Below, piece after piece: positions 1-7,991 of a stretch of DNA of 24,723 nucleotides (position 1 is the stretch's first letter; every line of letters begins with the position of its first letter). Made by a program: the position numbers and the translations under genes. The notes under the pieces are model-generated. The model saw only the letters and a list, made by a program, of their open reading frames with translations. It was not told the DNA's origin and did no database searches. This stretch comes from JAXMBN01 sp046349875. GTDB lineage: Bacteria; Planctomycetota; Planctomycetia; Pirellulales; Pirellulaceae. The stretch covers positions 1-24,723 of the forward strand of contig JAXMBN010000061.1 in NCBI GenBank assembly GCA_046349875.1, in the 5' to 3' direction.

Positions 1-1517
1 CCACAAGCGGTGAAGCGCACCCAAGTGTTCGATTGCTTCAGAATGAGATCGCCACTTATGAATCGATCGCGGAAGAAATGCGAGTCAAAGAGCGCGAACA
101 CCGCGAATCGTTCGAGAAGAAGCTCAAAGAGATGGCCGTTGCTCCAGAAAGCAAAGCCAATCAATTGAACGTGGTGATTGGAGCACTTCAAACACAGCTT
201 GAACTTCTTCGCATGGAAGACGAAAAACTCAAGAACGACTACGAAATCCAGTTTGCCAATTCGCAAGAGATCGAATCCTCCATGGTCGACTATCGCGTTT
301 TGACACAGGAATTGAACAACACGAGTGCCTTCTTGAAGCAATTGGAAGATGCACTTAACAAGTTCGGCCTTAGCCCAGAGTATGGCCAAAAGAAGATGAA
401 TCGTCTCGAGCAAGCATCGCTGGGTGCTTATGCCGGACCGTTTTCGAGTCGATATCTATTGGTATCTGCATTCCTTGGTGGTCTGCTATTCGCTGGCCTT
501 GCTTACCTGCTTGAAGTCGTGGATCGTTCCTTCCGATCACCCGAAGAAATTGCAAACGAATTGGCCGTGCCTATTTTGGCTCACGTTCCGTTGGCAGAGA
601 TCTCGGCAGCAGATCGAAAGGACGACAAAGTCGACCTCTCCGTTGTTGCTGTTCACCGAAGCAAGTCTTCGCAGAGCGAAGCTTATCGAGGTGTGCGAAC
701 AGGTCTCTACTTCAATAATCGCAATGGCGAACACAAAGTCATTCAGGTGACGAGCCCGGTTCCTGGCGACGGTAAATCAACCACCGCTGCCAACTTGGCC
801 GTAACGATGGCTCAGTCGGGCAAGAAGACACTTCTCTTGGATGCTGACTTCCGACGTCCTCGTGTTTCCAAGCTTTTCGGTACCAAAGATGACATCGGTA
901 TGACCGCGGTCATCGCTGGAACCTCTGAGTTGGTGGATGCGATCCAACAAAGCTCCGTTGAAAATCTTTCGATCTTGGCTTGCGGTAAGCGACCAAGCAA
1001 TCCATCCGAACTCTTGAGCAGCGATCGCTTTGAAGAATTGCTTCTGATGCTCAAAGAGAAATTTGACTATGTCATCATCGACTCGCCTCCATTGCTCGCC
1101 GTTAGCGATCCAGCGAACGTTGCAGCTCGAGTCGACGGTGTGGTTCTCACCCTTCGCTTGCGACGCAACCTGAAACCATTGGCCTTGCGAGCCGTTCAGA
1201 TGCTTCATAGCGTGAACGCTAACTTGATTGGCGTGGTGGTCAACGGCGTGGGTGGTCAAGGTGGATATGGTGCCGGTGGATACCGCTATGGATCTTCCTA
1301 CGGTTATGGCTATGGTCGATATGGATACGGTTATGGTCGACCTGGATATGGTTATGGCACCAGCCAACAATATGGCTACGGTTACGGCGGAACCTATGGA
1401 TATGGTTACGGTGGCTCCTACGGTATCAAGTCGTATTACGAAGATGACAAGAACGATCAGCGTCGCGGCAAACGTCGGCCTGTCAACAAGCCAGTAGAGA
1501 AACCACCTACGGCCTAG
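1..1517 (+). CDS. Exopolysaccharide chain-length / BY-type tyrosine kinase (Wzc/CpsD family), 5'-truncated by the window edge
   Basis: The frame is open from the first bases, and a GEAHPSV segment typical of Wzc proteins precedes residue 1 of the TTG at 33, so the true start lies outside the window. Numbering from that TTG, residues 10-110 are a charged coiled-coil periplasmic region, residues 141-162 are a membrane helix, and the cytoplasmic P-loop kinase follows. The kinase has Walker A (GDGKST, 245-250), Walker A' (LLLDADFRRP, 267-276) and Walker B (DYVIIDSPP, 345-353). By family knowledge such proteins couple tyrosine autophosphorylation to polymer length and export of capsule or exopolysaccharide. 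The C-terminus is odd: instead of a short Tyr cluster it has a long Gly/Tyr repeat (406-469, 20 Tyr in its last 58 residues) and then a basic tail. The domain order makes the family secure; the polymer exported is unknown because its neighbours are outside the window. Confidence 0.93.
   Translation, partial: TSGEAHPSVRLLQNEIATYESIAEEMRVKEREHRESFEKKLKEMAVAPESKANQLNVVIGALQTQLELLRMEDEKLKNDYEIQFANSQEIESSMVDYRVLTQELNNTSAFLKQLEDALNKFGLSPEYGQKKMNRLEQASLGAYAGPFSSRYLLVSAFLGGLLFAGLAYLLEVVDRSFRSPEEIANELAVPILAHVPLAEISAADRKDDKVDLSVVAVHRSKSSQSEAYRGVRTGLYFNNRNGEHKVIQVTSPVPGDGKSTTAANLAVTMAQSGKKTLLLDADFRRPRVSKLFGTKDDIGMTAVIAGTSELVDAIQQSSVENLSILACGKRPSNPSELLSSDRFEELLLMLKEKFDYVIIDSPPLLAVSDPANVAARVDGVVLTLRLRRNLKPLALRAVQMLHSVNANLIGVVVNGVGGQGGYGAGGYRYGSSYGYGYGRYGYGYGRPGYGYGTSQQYGYGYGGTYGYGYGGSYGIKSYYEDDKNDQRRGKRRPVNKPVEKPPTA
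1248..1439 (+). repeat. Degenerate Gly-Tyr coding repeat (C-terminal tail of the BY-kinase)
   Basis: The DNA is a run of related 6- to 12-base units of the type GGATATGGTTATGG with third-position variation, encoding GYGYG-like repeats. Synonymous variation between units (TAT/TAC, GGA/GGT/GGC) suggests selection on the protein rather than a fresh slippage expansion. It corresponds to residues 406-469 counted from the TTG at 33. The tyrosines are the expected autophosphorylation targets of a BY-kinase; that role is inferred from the family. Confidence 0.8.
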
Positions 1518-1540
1518 TCATCAACAACGAGCAAACAGAA

Positions 1541-1564
1541 AGGGGCGAGCAATCGCCCCTTTTT
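1541..1564 (+). terminator. Intrinsic terminator after the BY-kinase gene
   Basis: A perfect 8-bp stem (AGGGGCGA / TCGCCCCT) with a 4-base loop GCAA is followed directly by four T. It begins 24 bases after the stop codon and lies between two convergent genes. Read on the other strand the same stem is followed by TTTCTG, so it may work weakly in both directions and also serve the kinase gene ending at 1606. Confidence 0.88.
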
Positions 1565-1605
1565 CATTGGTGTCCAGCGCCTGTATTCGAGGCAACACGA
1601 CATTC

Positions 1606-3048
1606 CTAAGGCAAATAGTTGAAAGGCGAGAAAACCCAGAACGCGCCGATCAACAGTGCAGGCGGCAACATGATTGCCACCGTCAAGGCGATGACCATTG
1701 GTGTCGGCGACTTCCGTGTTGGATAACTCACAACGAGAGGCTCTTCCATTGGAACATAACAAACAGGGGGCGGCTTTACTTCACTGCGTGATAATGAAGC
1801 CACGGTCGAACTAACGCTATGAGCTTCGGATTGAGCATTGGATGTCTCTTGATAGTGCGACGACTCCATGCTCCCTTCAGCGTTGTCCATGGGATAGGAC
1901 TGCGTAGGAGGAGGTGCCTGCCATGGACCTCGCGATAGTCGAGAACTCGTCAACGATCCCGCGTCTCCTGCCCACGGCTCCAATCGCGCCGCCACTTCGG
2001 CAGCCGACTGAATTCGCTTGATCGAATCCTTCTCCATCATCTCGGCGATGATCTCGATGAACTCTTCGCTTAGATCCGGAGCAAAGTTGCATGGGTGAAG
2101 CGGCGTTTGCTCTAAATGCCGTTTGAGCTTGGAATTGGTATCGCCACCGGGAAAAGGTACCTTGCCACACACGGCATAGTAAAGCGTACATCCAAGCGAA
2201 TAGATATCAGACACGGGGCCCCACTTAGCGGTGTTCGAATCCGCTCCGGTGAAAGATAGTCGGCTGTTCCCATAATCTTACCCGCCTGCGATCATCGCTG
2301 AGGTCTGGAAGCAAATCCAGCCAATCCAATATCCGACACTTTGGCGATGCCCTCTGGCGTTACCAATATGTTCCCAGGCTTAACGTCGCGATGCACGAGC
2401 CCCTGCTTGTGAGCATAGTCGAGCCCCAGTGCGGCTTGCATGATGATGCGAGTTGCCTGATAAAAAATCGACAGGATTCGATGCATCTTCACCAATCGCC
2501 GCAAGTCCATTCCGGGAACATATTCAGTCACGAGATAATGCGTGTTTCCATCCTGACCAGCGTCATAAGCTCGAACCAAGTATTCGCAATCGAGCTTGGC
2601 CTGCATCCGGATCTCGCGATGAAAACTCGTTCGAGCCTCCTGTGTTGCCTTCGAATGGGCAAAACCTTCACCGCACATCGCGTCCTCATCACCTGGTGCA
2701 CGGCCTGAAGACGTTCATTCCACTCGTGCTCAACAAATCGGTGGCCAAAGGTAAGTGCCGAGTCAATTTCAGCACTTTCGCACAAAGCTGCTCGGCTTGA
2801 TATGCCGTCAGCACCCGTTGTTCGACGAGAATATCGGCTAATAATCGATCGTCGATCGATTGATCATTTCAGCACTCTTGCTGGTATTGAACACGGTGCT
2901 TTGCCAAACGCACCGCATAGTCGAGTTGGTCGGGCGAAACCAATTGCCCATTTTGTTGAACAGCGAAACACCGAGTTTTGGCGGGTGTGATATAATCCGC
3001 AAATTCGGCAATTCCTTGAAATGTTGAATATGATGGCAGGGAATCCAT
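1606..3048 (-). pseudogene. Membrane-anchored Ser/Thr protein kinase, planctomycete type, broken by frame changes and two in-frame TGA
   Basis: Read along the minus strand, all parts of a Pkn2-like kinase appear in order. They are an N-terminal helical region (ATG at 3048), a glycine-loop segment (LLSTSGMNVFR), the ATP lysine (CAVKVLP), the hinge (LVTEYVPGMDLRRL), the catalytic loop HRDVKPGNI, a DFG variant reading DIG, the activation segment GTADYLSPE, the F-helix SDIYSLG, a Ser/Pro-rich linker and one C-terminal membrane helix before a short tail. The frame changes near 2705, 2668 and 2230. In-frame TGA codons lie at 2869-2871 and 2292-2294, with the same frame resuming after each; each could instead be a pair of compensating shifts. 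Active-site residues survive, so the damage is recent or is a base-call artefact. The divergent neighbour is a PPP phosphatase. Substrates are unknown. Confidence 0.85.
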
Positions 3049-3076
3049 CCGACAGGCAAGTTCTTTCGCAAAATTA

Positions 3077-3085
3077 TGGTATATT
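3077..3085 (+). promoter_or_regulatory. Candidate extended -10 element in the kinase/phosphatase divergent spacer
   Basis: TGG followed by TATATT fits an extended -10 (TGn + hexamer), 74 bases before the phosphatase ATG at 3159. A second candidate, TGA + TATAAT, is at 2988-2996 inside the start of the kinase gene. Neither has a convincing -35 box, so this rests on the -10 match and position only. Confidence 0.25.
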
Positions 3086-3158
3086 CCTGAATTCTATCTT
3101 GAGCAACCGAATTTTGTATTCGTATTCTCTTCATTTGCCCTCTCAATTTTGTCGTGAA

Positions 3159-3881
3159 ATGCCCGAACGAATCATTTCCATCGGGGACATTCATGGATGT
3201 TCCCAAGCTTTAGATGCTCCCTTCTCGATGCCATCGGCCCGACATCGAACGATAACACGGCAACGCTTGGCGATTACGTCGATCGAGGCAAATGATTCCA
3301 AAGGAGTCATCGATCGATTGCTCAATCTGCAGAAACGTTGCAATCCATTCCGCTCATGGGAAATCATGAAGAAATGATGCTCTCCGTCGTGCTCGATGGA
3401 GTATCACCTCGTCGTTGGCTCGAATACGGTGGAGTCGATACGTTGGATTCCTATGGATTCGCGGGTGATATGTGAGAGTCATCCCCGAAGAACATTTGCA
3501 GTTCTTTCAAGAGATGTACGATTTTTACGAGACTGATCAACACTTCTTCGTTCACGCCAACTACGATCCTGAACTCCCTTTAGAAGATCAGTCCGATCAC
3601 ATGCTTCGTTGGCTCAAACTCACCGAAAGCGTCCCCGGCCCTCACTTCATCGGAAATGCCATTCTCGGTCATACACATGGATCGAGGAGGCGAAATCTTC
3701 AACCTTGCTCACCTTACCCGTATCGATACCTATTGCTATGGCGGCGGTTGGTCGGCCGGGTTTAGAGGTACTAACCGGCAAGATCTGGTGGTCCAATCGT
3801 GAAGGGGAGACCGCGGACTTAGCTAGCATTCCATCTGCGTGGCTTGCTCGCGACCTTACCAGGTCGGCTCATCCCGACTGA
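3159..3881 (+). pseudogene. Calcineurin-like / PPP-family metallophosphoesterase (Ser/Thr phosphatase type), frame broken
   Basis: Taken in order across frames, the whole PPP signature is present: GDIHG just after the start, GDYVDRG near 3273, GNHE near 3359, a HANYD histidine near 3553, GHTHG near 3667, and a C-terminal IDTYCYGGGW segment followed by a GKIW/NREGE strand. Together they give a protein of about 240 residues, normal for bacterial PrpE/PrpA-like phosphatases. These enzymes use two metal ions held by the Asp/His/Asn residues of these motifs to hydrolyse phosphoproteins or dinucleotides. The net frame changes fall near 3218, 3290, 3335, 3470, 3685 and 3755. No motif is lost, which argues for uncorrected indels or very recent inactivation. 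Lying head to head with a Ser/Thr kinase, it may be the opposing phosphatase; that pairing is inference. Confidence 0.82.
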
Positions 3882-3954
3882 CCGGAACATCCATTATCGG
3901 CAAGATCGATGCCATTGAGGCATCGGAACGTCGTATCTGTTGGGTGGCCAAACC

Positions 3955-5496
3955 ATGTTGAGTCAAGAAAAATCCTCTGGCAAATCGCTGCGAAACCTCT
4001 TCATTGCAGCCCTTACCACGGGCTCCATCGTGGCACTCGCAGATGACTCGCAAGCACAACTAAGAACGGGACGAGGAACGCGGCAGCCTTACTCGAGCGG
4101 CTCCTCTAATGCTGCCAATACGTCGCGATCCTCTTCGAACGAAGCCCGTTCCCAAGTCGAGCTGGCCTCCGCCAATCAACCTTCCAACGCCAGACCATCT
4201 GCAACGAGTAGACCGGTCGGTTCCGCCCGAACTAATACGCCGTACAAGAAGCCCATACCGTAGACAATCAAGTAGTCCAAGCTGATGCACCAGCGTTGGG
4301 CGGAAATGAAGCGGCAACCGAATCCCCTACGAATCCGATGGGGTCGTCATGGACACGGGCATGGGCTGCGATACCTGTGGTGGGCGCCATCGGTTTCGGG
4401 TGATTGCTGCCGGTGAAATGTTCAACGGTGGTCCTATCGTTGTCGATCTCGGGTGTGGACCACTCGCGAATATCGTTGACGGCTCAATCGCAAGAGCTTG
4501 CGTTCGATTTCAAGCGGCAAGCTTCGGACTAAAACGGAATGGACTCACTGATTTTGCCACCAGGTACTTTGAACAGGCACTGTTCCTGGAACGCCTGTTG
4601 CCCTCGGCAATAACGAAGTCAATACGGACACGCGGATTGGTTATCGTTTCCAAGCAGGTATTTGGTTAGATGATTGCTTCCAACGGGCTATTGAAGTACG
4701 AGGGTTCGATACTGGAACCTGGAGCACAACTTTTTCCGAAGACAACTCCACAACGCCTACCGGACAAGTTTTAGTACGCCCTGTTTCCGTGGGTGGAGTG
4801 CAAACGCCAACAGTTTCTGTCGATGCCAACAGGACGGTATTAGGGTCGATCCGATCCACCGCCACTTCGGAAGCCTATGGAGGAGATATCCTCATGCGTC
4901 GCCGCTTGATGCAGACCAACTGCATTCGCTGGGACTTGCTCATGGGCTATCAAGGGACTCGCGTTTACGATGATCTCACCATCTACAGCAGTTCAGGACC
5001 TTCCCCTGCGACCATCGAAATCCAAGACAGTTTCTTCACGCGAAACAAGTTTGATGGAATGACCATGGGCCTGGGACGATTCTCCCGCTTTGGCTACATG
5101 TCGATCGATACGCGATTCAAGCTGGGGATGGGTAACCTTCGTCGACAAGTGATCATCCAAGGAACCCAGACGGTCAACGCGACCACAGTGCGTCCCAACG
5201 AAGGCTTAATGGCACGTGCCACCAACAGTGGTACCTTCAACGATGACTCCTTCGTTGTCTCGCCCGAGTTCTCGTTGGATGCTGGATTTTCGCTGACTCG
5301 CAATCTCGACTTCGTCGTGGGCTACAATTTTCTAGCCCTTCCCAAAGTTGCTAGAGCTGGAGATCAAATCCAAGTCAACGCTAGCAACATTCCTATCACC
5401 GACGTATCGACATCCACTTCGGGGCCAACCTTTAATCTCGCGACTCAGTCCTACTGGTTGCAAAGCCTCAACTTTGGTGCCCAATGGAAGTACTGA
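3955..5496 (+). CDS. BBP7-family outer-membrane beta-barrel protein, frameshifted in its first half
   Basis: The ATG at 3955 begins a basic N-terminus and hydrophobic stretch ending in DSQAQ, a signal peptide for export. A Ser/Thr/Asn-rich segment and a CDTCGG patch follow, the latter common ahead of planctomycete barrels. From about 4573 the frame is clean to the stop. It holds the BBP7-like segment LGNNEVNTDTRIGYRF, an LLMGYQ strand, and alternating barrel strands ending in FGAQWKY with a C-terminal aromatic. The frame moves 1 to 0 to 2 to 1 (by coordinate modulo 3) between about 4240 and 4573, so at least three indels lie in the first half. By family it should sit in the outer membrane as a porin-like barrel; the substrate is unknown. 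The intact portion (4573-5496) is secure; the exact N-terminal sequence is not. Confidence 0.82.
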
Positions 5497-5529
5497 TCGA
5501 ACCCAAACGAAGTACGATCCACCAAGACT

Positions 5530-5571
5530 AAAAACACGCCAACGGATGCTGAGCTTACTCGGTATCCGTTG
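5530..5571 (-). terminator. Candidate intrinsic terminator overlapping the 3' end of the minus-strand gene
   Basis: On the minus strand an 8-bp stem (CAACGGAT / ATCCGTTG, 5571-5564 with 5547-5540) with a 16-base loop is followed by GCG, TG and a run of five T. The left arm contains the last sense codons, and the stop codon is in the loop. It lies between convergent genes. The long loop and slightly displaced T-run lower confidence. Confidence 0.5.
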
Positions 5572-6049
5572 TTGCATTGGGAGCTTCTGCCATAACGAGC
5601 TTCGCTGGCAGATCAAGCCAAGCTTGCATGAGGGCATCTCGAGTTGCTTCCGAAGATGGAATGGTTGCCACACAAGTCAAAGATTTCCATTCATCGCGTA
5701 GAGCACTCAAAGCCTCCCACTTCGATTGCAACTCGTTGACGAGCGAGGTGGGAGCCGCATCCCATCGTTGTTGGACTCGACCTCCCCGATGATCACGAGA
5801 AATCGTTTGCAGAATCCCTTGCGACGCTGCAAGCTTCGTATCATTCCAGAAGGCACGACGCAGCTTTCCACATGGAGTAAATTGATAGACCTTTAACTGT
5901 CCGCAATAAACGCTCAAGCCTCCTGCGGCCCTTAGACCTAGAAACAGTTCTCGCTCGGCCCATGATTCGGGAAGCATCCACAGACCACGTTGCGAGTAGC
6001 CAGTTGCTTCGCGCATCAAGTCTTCGCGGTCATCTTCGTGAACAGCCAT
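5555..6049 (-). CDS. Conserved planctomycete hypothetical protein
   Basis: This is a 164-residue soluble protein with no signal peptide or membrane segment. It opens with an acidic DDREDLMREATGY segment. Its middle (LFLGLRAAGGLSVYCGQLKVYQF, then GKLRRAFWND) resembles, as I remember it, an uncharacterised planctomycete family with the pattern 'GFR..G.LS.YFG..PVY.F...G.LRRA'. No catalytic motif is visible and I assign no function. The ATG at 6049 has GAAGGA immediately upstream at a spacing shorter than usual; a GTG at 6058 is the alternative start. It is convergent with the barrel gene and divergent from the Cys-rich lipoprotein gene. Confidence 0.72.
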   Translation of the reverse strand: MAVHEDDREDLMREATGYSQRGLWMLPESWAERELFLGLRAAGGLSVYCGQLKVYQFTPCGKLRRAFWNDTKLAASQGILQTISRDHRGGRVQQRWDAAPTSLVNELQSKWEALSALRDEWKSLTCVATIPSSEATRDALMQAWLDLPAKLVMAEAPNATTDTE

Positions 6050-6200
6050 ATCCTTCACTCATCTAGATCTTCGTGGTGAACTATTCCGCTTTGGCAAGAT
6101 TTACTGATTGTATCAGTTATTCTAGACGATAACGAAAAGGACCGCCGGTGTTCTCCATCGGATCTTTAGGTAAATCTAGGGAGCTCGCATAGCGAAAGCC

Positions 6201-6218
6201 ATGCGTTGTAGAAGATGA
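6201..6218 (+). promoter_or_regulatory. Possible five-codon upstream ORF (MRCRR) overlapping the lipoprotein start
   Basis: ATG at 6201 begins a five-codon reading frame whose TGA (6216-6218) overlaps the ATG of the next gene as ATGA. A purine-rich GCGAAAG lies ahead of it, whereas the main ATG at 6215 has no well-spaced ribosome site. This would allow translational coupling. The frame is so short that chance is a real possibility. Confidence 0.25.
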
Positions 6219-7039
6219 GCGCGAAGTCCTTGTTCGCTTCCTTCAGTTTATTGGCACTTGCTTTCATGGCCTCAGGTTGCTGTGGATTGCGAACCTGCAA
6301 TACGGGCATGTTTCCGTTGGCCAATCTCGGCGGTCGACTTGCGTGTGGCGGAGGTTGCGGAGAAGTCTATGTGGGTGAGTACATCAATCATCCACCGGTA
6401 GTTGATCCATGTGGCGGTTGTGGAAGTTGCAGCTCTTGCGATAGTTGCGATGGCGGAACTGGATATGGTTACATTGGCCCATCTTGCCAACCCGCTCGTC
6501 CCATCTTTGAACGGATCTCCGCGCTCTGGGGCATTCCCTATGTTCCAGCCAACTGCGGCAATTGCGGACAAACGTCATGCCAATCCTGTCGCGGCGGATG
6601 CAGTAGCTGTGTTCGCGGCGAAGGTCCCGTTTCGATGCATGGTATCGTATCTGGTCATGGTTCTGCAACGAGTAGCTGCAATTGCGGTCACTCCCACGAA
6701 GCTTCGGGGATGAGAGACGCGGTACCCATGGAAAAAGTAGTTCCACATGAAGTCACCAAGCCTTCAGGTGAAGTTCACGGTGGCTCGCTCACACCGGTAC
6801 CTGATGCCAATGCTCGCATGCAACGCCCTGTGCGCAAATCGAAGCCTACCCTTCCGTCAGCATCGGCAGTGCGTCCAGCTCAATATCAACAACCTGCTCA
6901 AGAACAAGACGAAGAAGTAGAAGTTGAAGAACAAGACGCACCCAAAGCAACGCAGACCAAGCAGCCTGCGGGCCAAGCCAAATTGGTCATTCGACCAGCA
7001 GCACCATCTTCTCGATTGGTAACTCGCGGCAGCAAGTAA
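6215..7039 (+). CDS. Secreted Cys-rich putative lipoprotein, planctomycete type
   Basis: The 274-residue product has an N-terminal hydrophobic segment ending MASGC at residue 22, which fits a lipobox loosely (Ala rather than Leu at -3). A first half with 19 cysteines follows, many in CxxC or CGxC spacing (GGCGEVYVGEY, GNCGQ, CGGCGSCSSC). The second half has no cysteine and includes an acidic run (QDEEVEVEEQD) and Pro/Ala/Gln-rich low complexity. The GGCGE-x-Y-x-GE-x-I/W-x-x-x-P pattern is familiar from planctomycete secreted proteins. It is probably an envelope protein whose cysteines form disulfides or bind metal; no enzymatic motif is seen. It is transcribed alone, away from the hypothetical gene at 6049. 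Confidence 0.75.
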   Translation: MSAKSLFASFSLLALAFMASGCCGLRTCNTGMFPLANLGGRLACGGGCGEVYVGEYINHPPVVDPCGGCGSCSSCDSCDGGTGYGYIGPSCQPARPIFERISALWGIPYVPANCGNCGQTSCQSCRGGCSSCVRGEGPVSMHGIVSGHGSATSSCNCGHSHEASGMRDAVPMEKVVPHEVTKPSGEVHGGSLTPVPDANARMQRPVRKSKPTLPSASAVRPAQYQQPAQEQDEEVEVEEQDAPKATQTKQPAGQAKLVIRPAAPSSRLVTRGSK

Positions 7040-7064
7040 TCATCATTCATGATGGCATTCAACT

Positions 7065-7136
7065 TGGGGCGTGGTGTAATTGGCAGCACGACAGATTCTG
7101 ACTCTGTTAGTTAAGGTTCGAGTCCTTACGCCCCAA
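7065..7136 (+). tRNA. tRNA-Gln (anticodon CUG)
   Basis: The cloverleaf folds cleanly. The acceptor is TGGGGCG with CGCCCCA (7 bp), the D-arm is GTG/CAC around TAATTGGCAG, and the anticodon stem is ACAGA/TCTGT with loop TTCTGAC, giving anticodon CTG at 7098-7100. The T-arm is TAAGG/CCTTA with loop TTCGAGT. The discriminator is A and no CCA is encoded. Anticodon CUG and the TGGGG acceptor both fit glutamine. Confidence 0.95.
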
Positions 7137-7204
7137 TTGGATTCAATTGCCGCGATACTTAGATGCGGTCGCTCGTGTTGTTGCGACGAATTTGGCTATC
7201 CGTA

Positions 7205-7714
7205 TTAACTTCGACGAGACCGAGTCAAGCGGGCAAGTGTTCGATCGAGAGCGGAGGCAAATGCGGCTTTGTTCTTGGCCGTGTAGGCGCTCGGCCCTCG
7301 AATCTCCAGTCCCGATCCGCGAGCCATATCTAGGAGGTCACGAGAGGCAAGTCGACTCTTGACGTTGTTCGCATCCAGAATATCGCCACGAGGCTCGATC
7401 ACTACGACACCTTTATCGACCAGTGCAGCCGCTAGTGGGATGTCGGCAGTAATCGCCAAATCGTTGAGCTCGGCATTCTCTAAAATGTATTTGTCCGCCA
7501 TGTTCGCACCCTCAGACACAACAATCGCCTGTATGCGCTGGCCTACCAACGGTACTGAAATCGATTGGTTAGCCACGACAAGCACTCGCAGCTCCAATCG
7601 CTTTGAAGCTCGATAAACTAACTCCTTCACCTCACGCGGCGCCGCATCGCCATCGATCCAAATTGTAGGCCCGCAATTCGATGCCGCTGTTTCTGCCTGA
7701 TGTTCTGAATTCAT
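7205..7714 (-). CDS. YaiI/YqxD family protein (DUF188, UPF0178)
   Basis: The 169-residue protein opens with IWIDGDAAPREVKE, the family signature with conserved acidic residues, then has VVANQSI, VVSEGANMADKYI, the TADIPLAAALVDKG segment and a C-terminal R/K-rich helix. The family is widespread in bacteria and related to PIN/NYN nuclease folds, but its function is not established. I chose the ATG at 7714 because homologous sequence begins just after it and a GAGAG ribosome site lies immediately upstream. A longer in-frame extension to 7849 has no family resemblance. The gene converges on the tRNA, ending 69 bases from it. Confidence 0.9.
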   Translation of the reverse strand: MNSEHQAETAASNCGPTIWIDGDAAPREVKELVYRASKRLELRVLVVANQSISVPLVGQRIQAIVVSEGANMADKYILENAELNDLAITADIPLAAALVDKGVVVIEPRGDILDANNVKSRLASRDLLDMARGSGLEIRGPSAYTAKNKAAFASALDRTLARLTRSRRS

Positions 7715-7991
7715 TCTCTCATGATACCAAATATTATGCCGACCGAATGTGCTGTCATGCCTTCCAGAGGTCGCGCCTGCTTTGCATCGGCTTGATAGGA
7801 ACCAAGGTCGGATTGGCCTTTCCGATTCGTTCAATGGAAAGGCGTGCAATCGAAACCCCGCGTCGACACTTTTGAAGTTGGTCTTTCGAGTATCTTTACA
7901 GCCCGAAACTCCAGAACGTTAGTGAAAGACGGACCGGTTTCCAGCCTCAGTGAATCGAGCGAATTCTGCCCAGTTTCTTTCACCGTAGGAT

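Noticed and set aside
777..1370. Long open minus-strand frames opposite the BY-kinase gene
   Set aside because: Their codon use and composition are what is expected opposite a strongly coding strand, and they match no family; the plus-strand product is certain.
2292..2871. UGA recoding or a selenoprotein explanation for the in-frame TGA codons of the kinase
   Set aside because: Several intact genes here end in TGA, the sites are not in a known selenoprotein context, the same gene has ordinary frameshifts, and the nearby SelA-like protein lacks its lysine.
1606..4600. Horizontally acquired island as the reason for the broken genes
   Set aside because: Families and codon use are the same planctomycete type as the rest of the window, and no mobility gene or boundary repeat is present.
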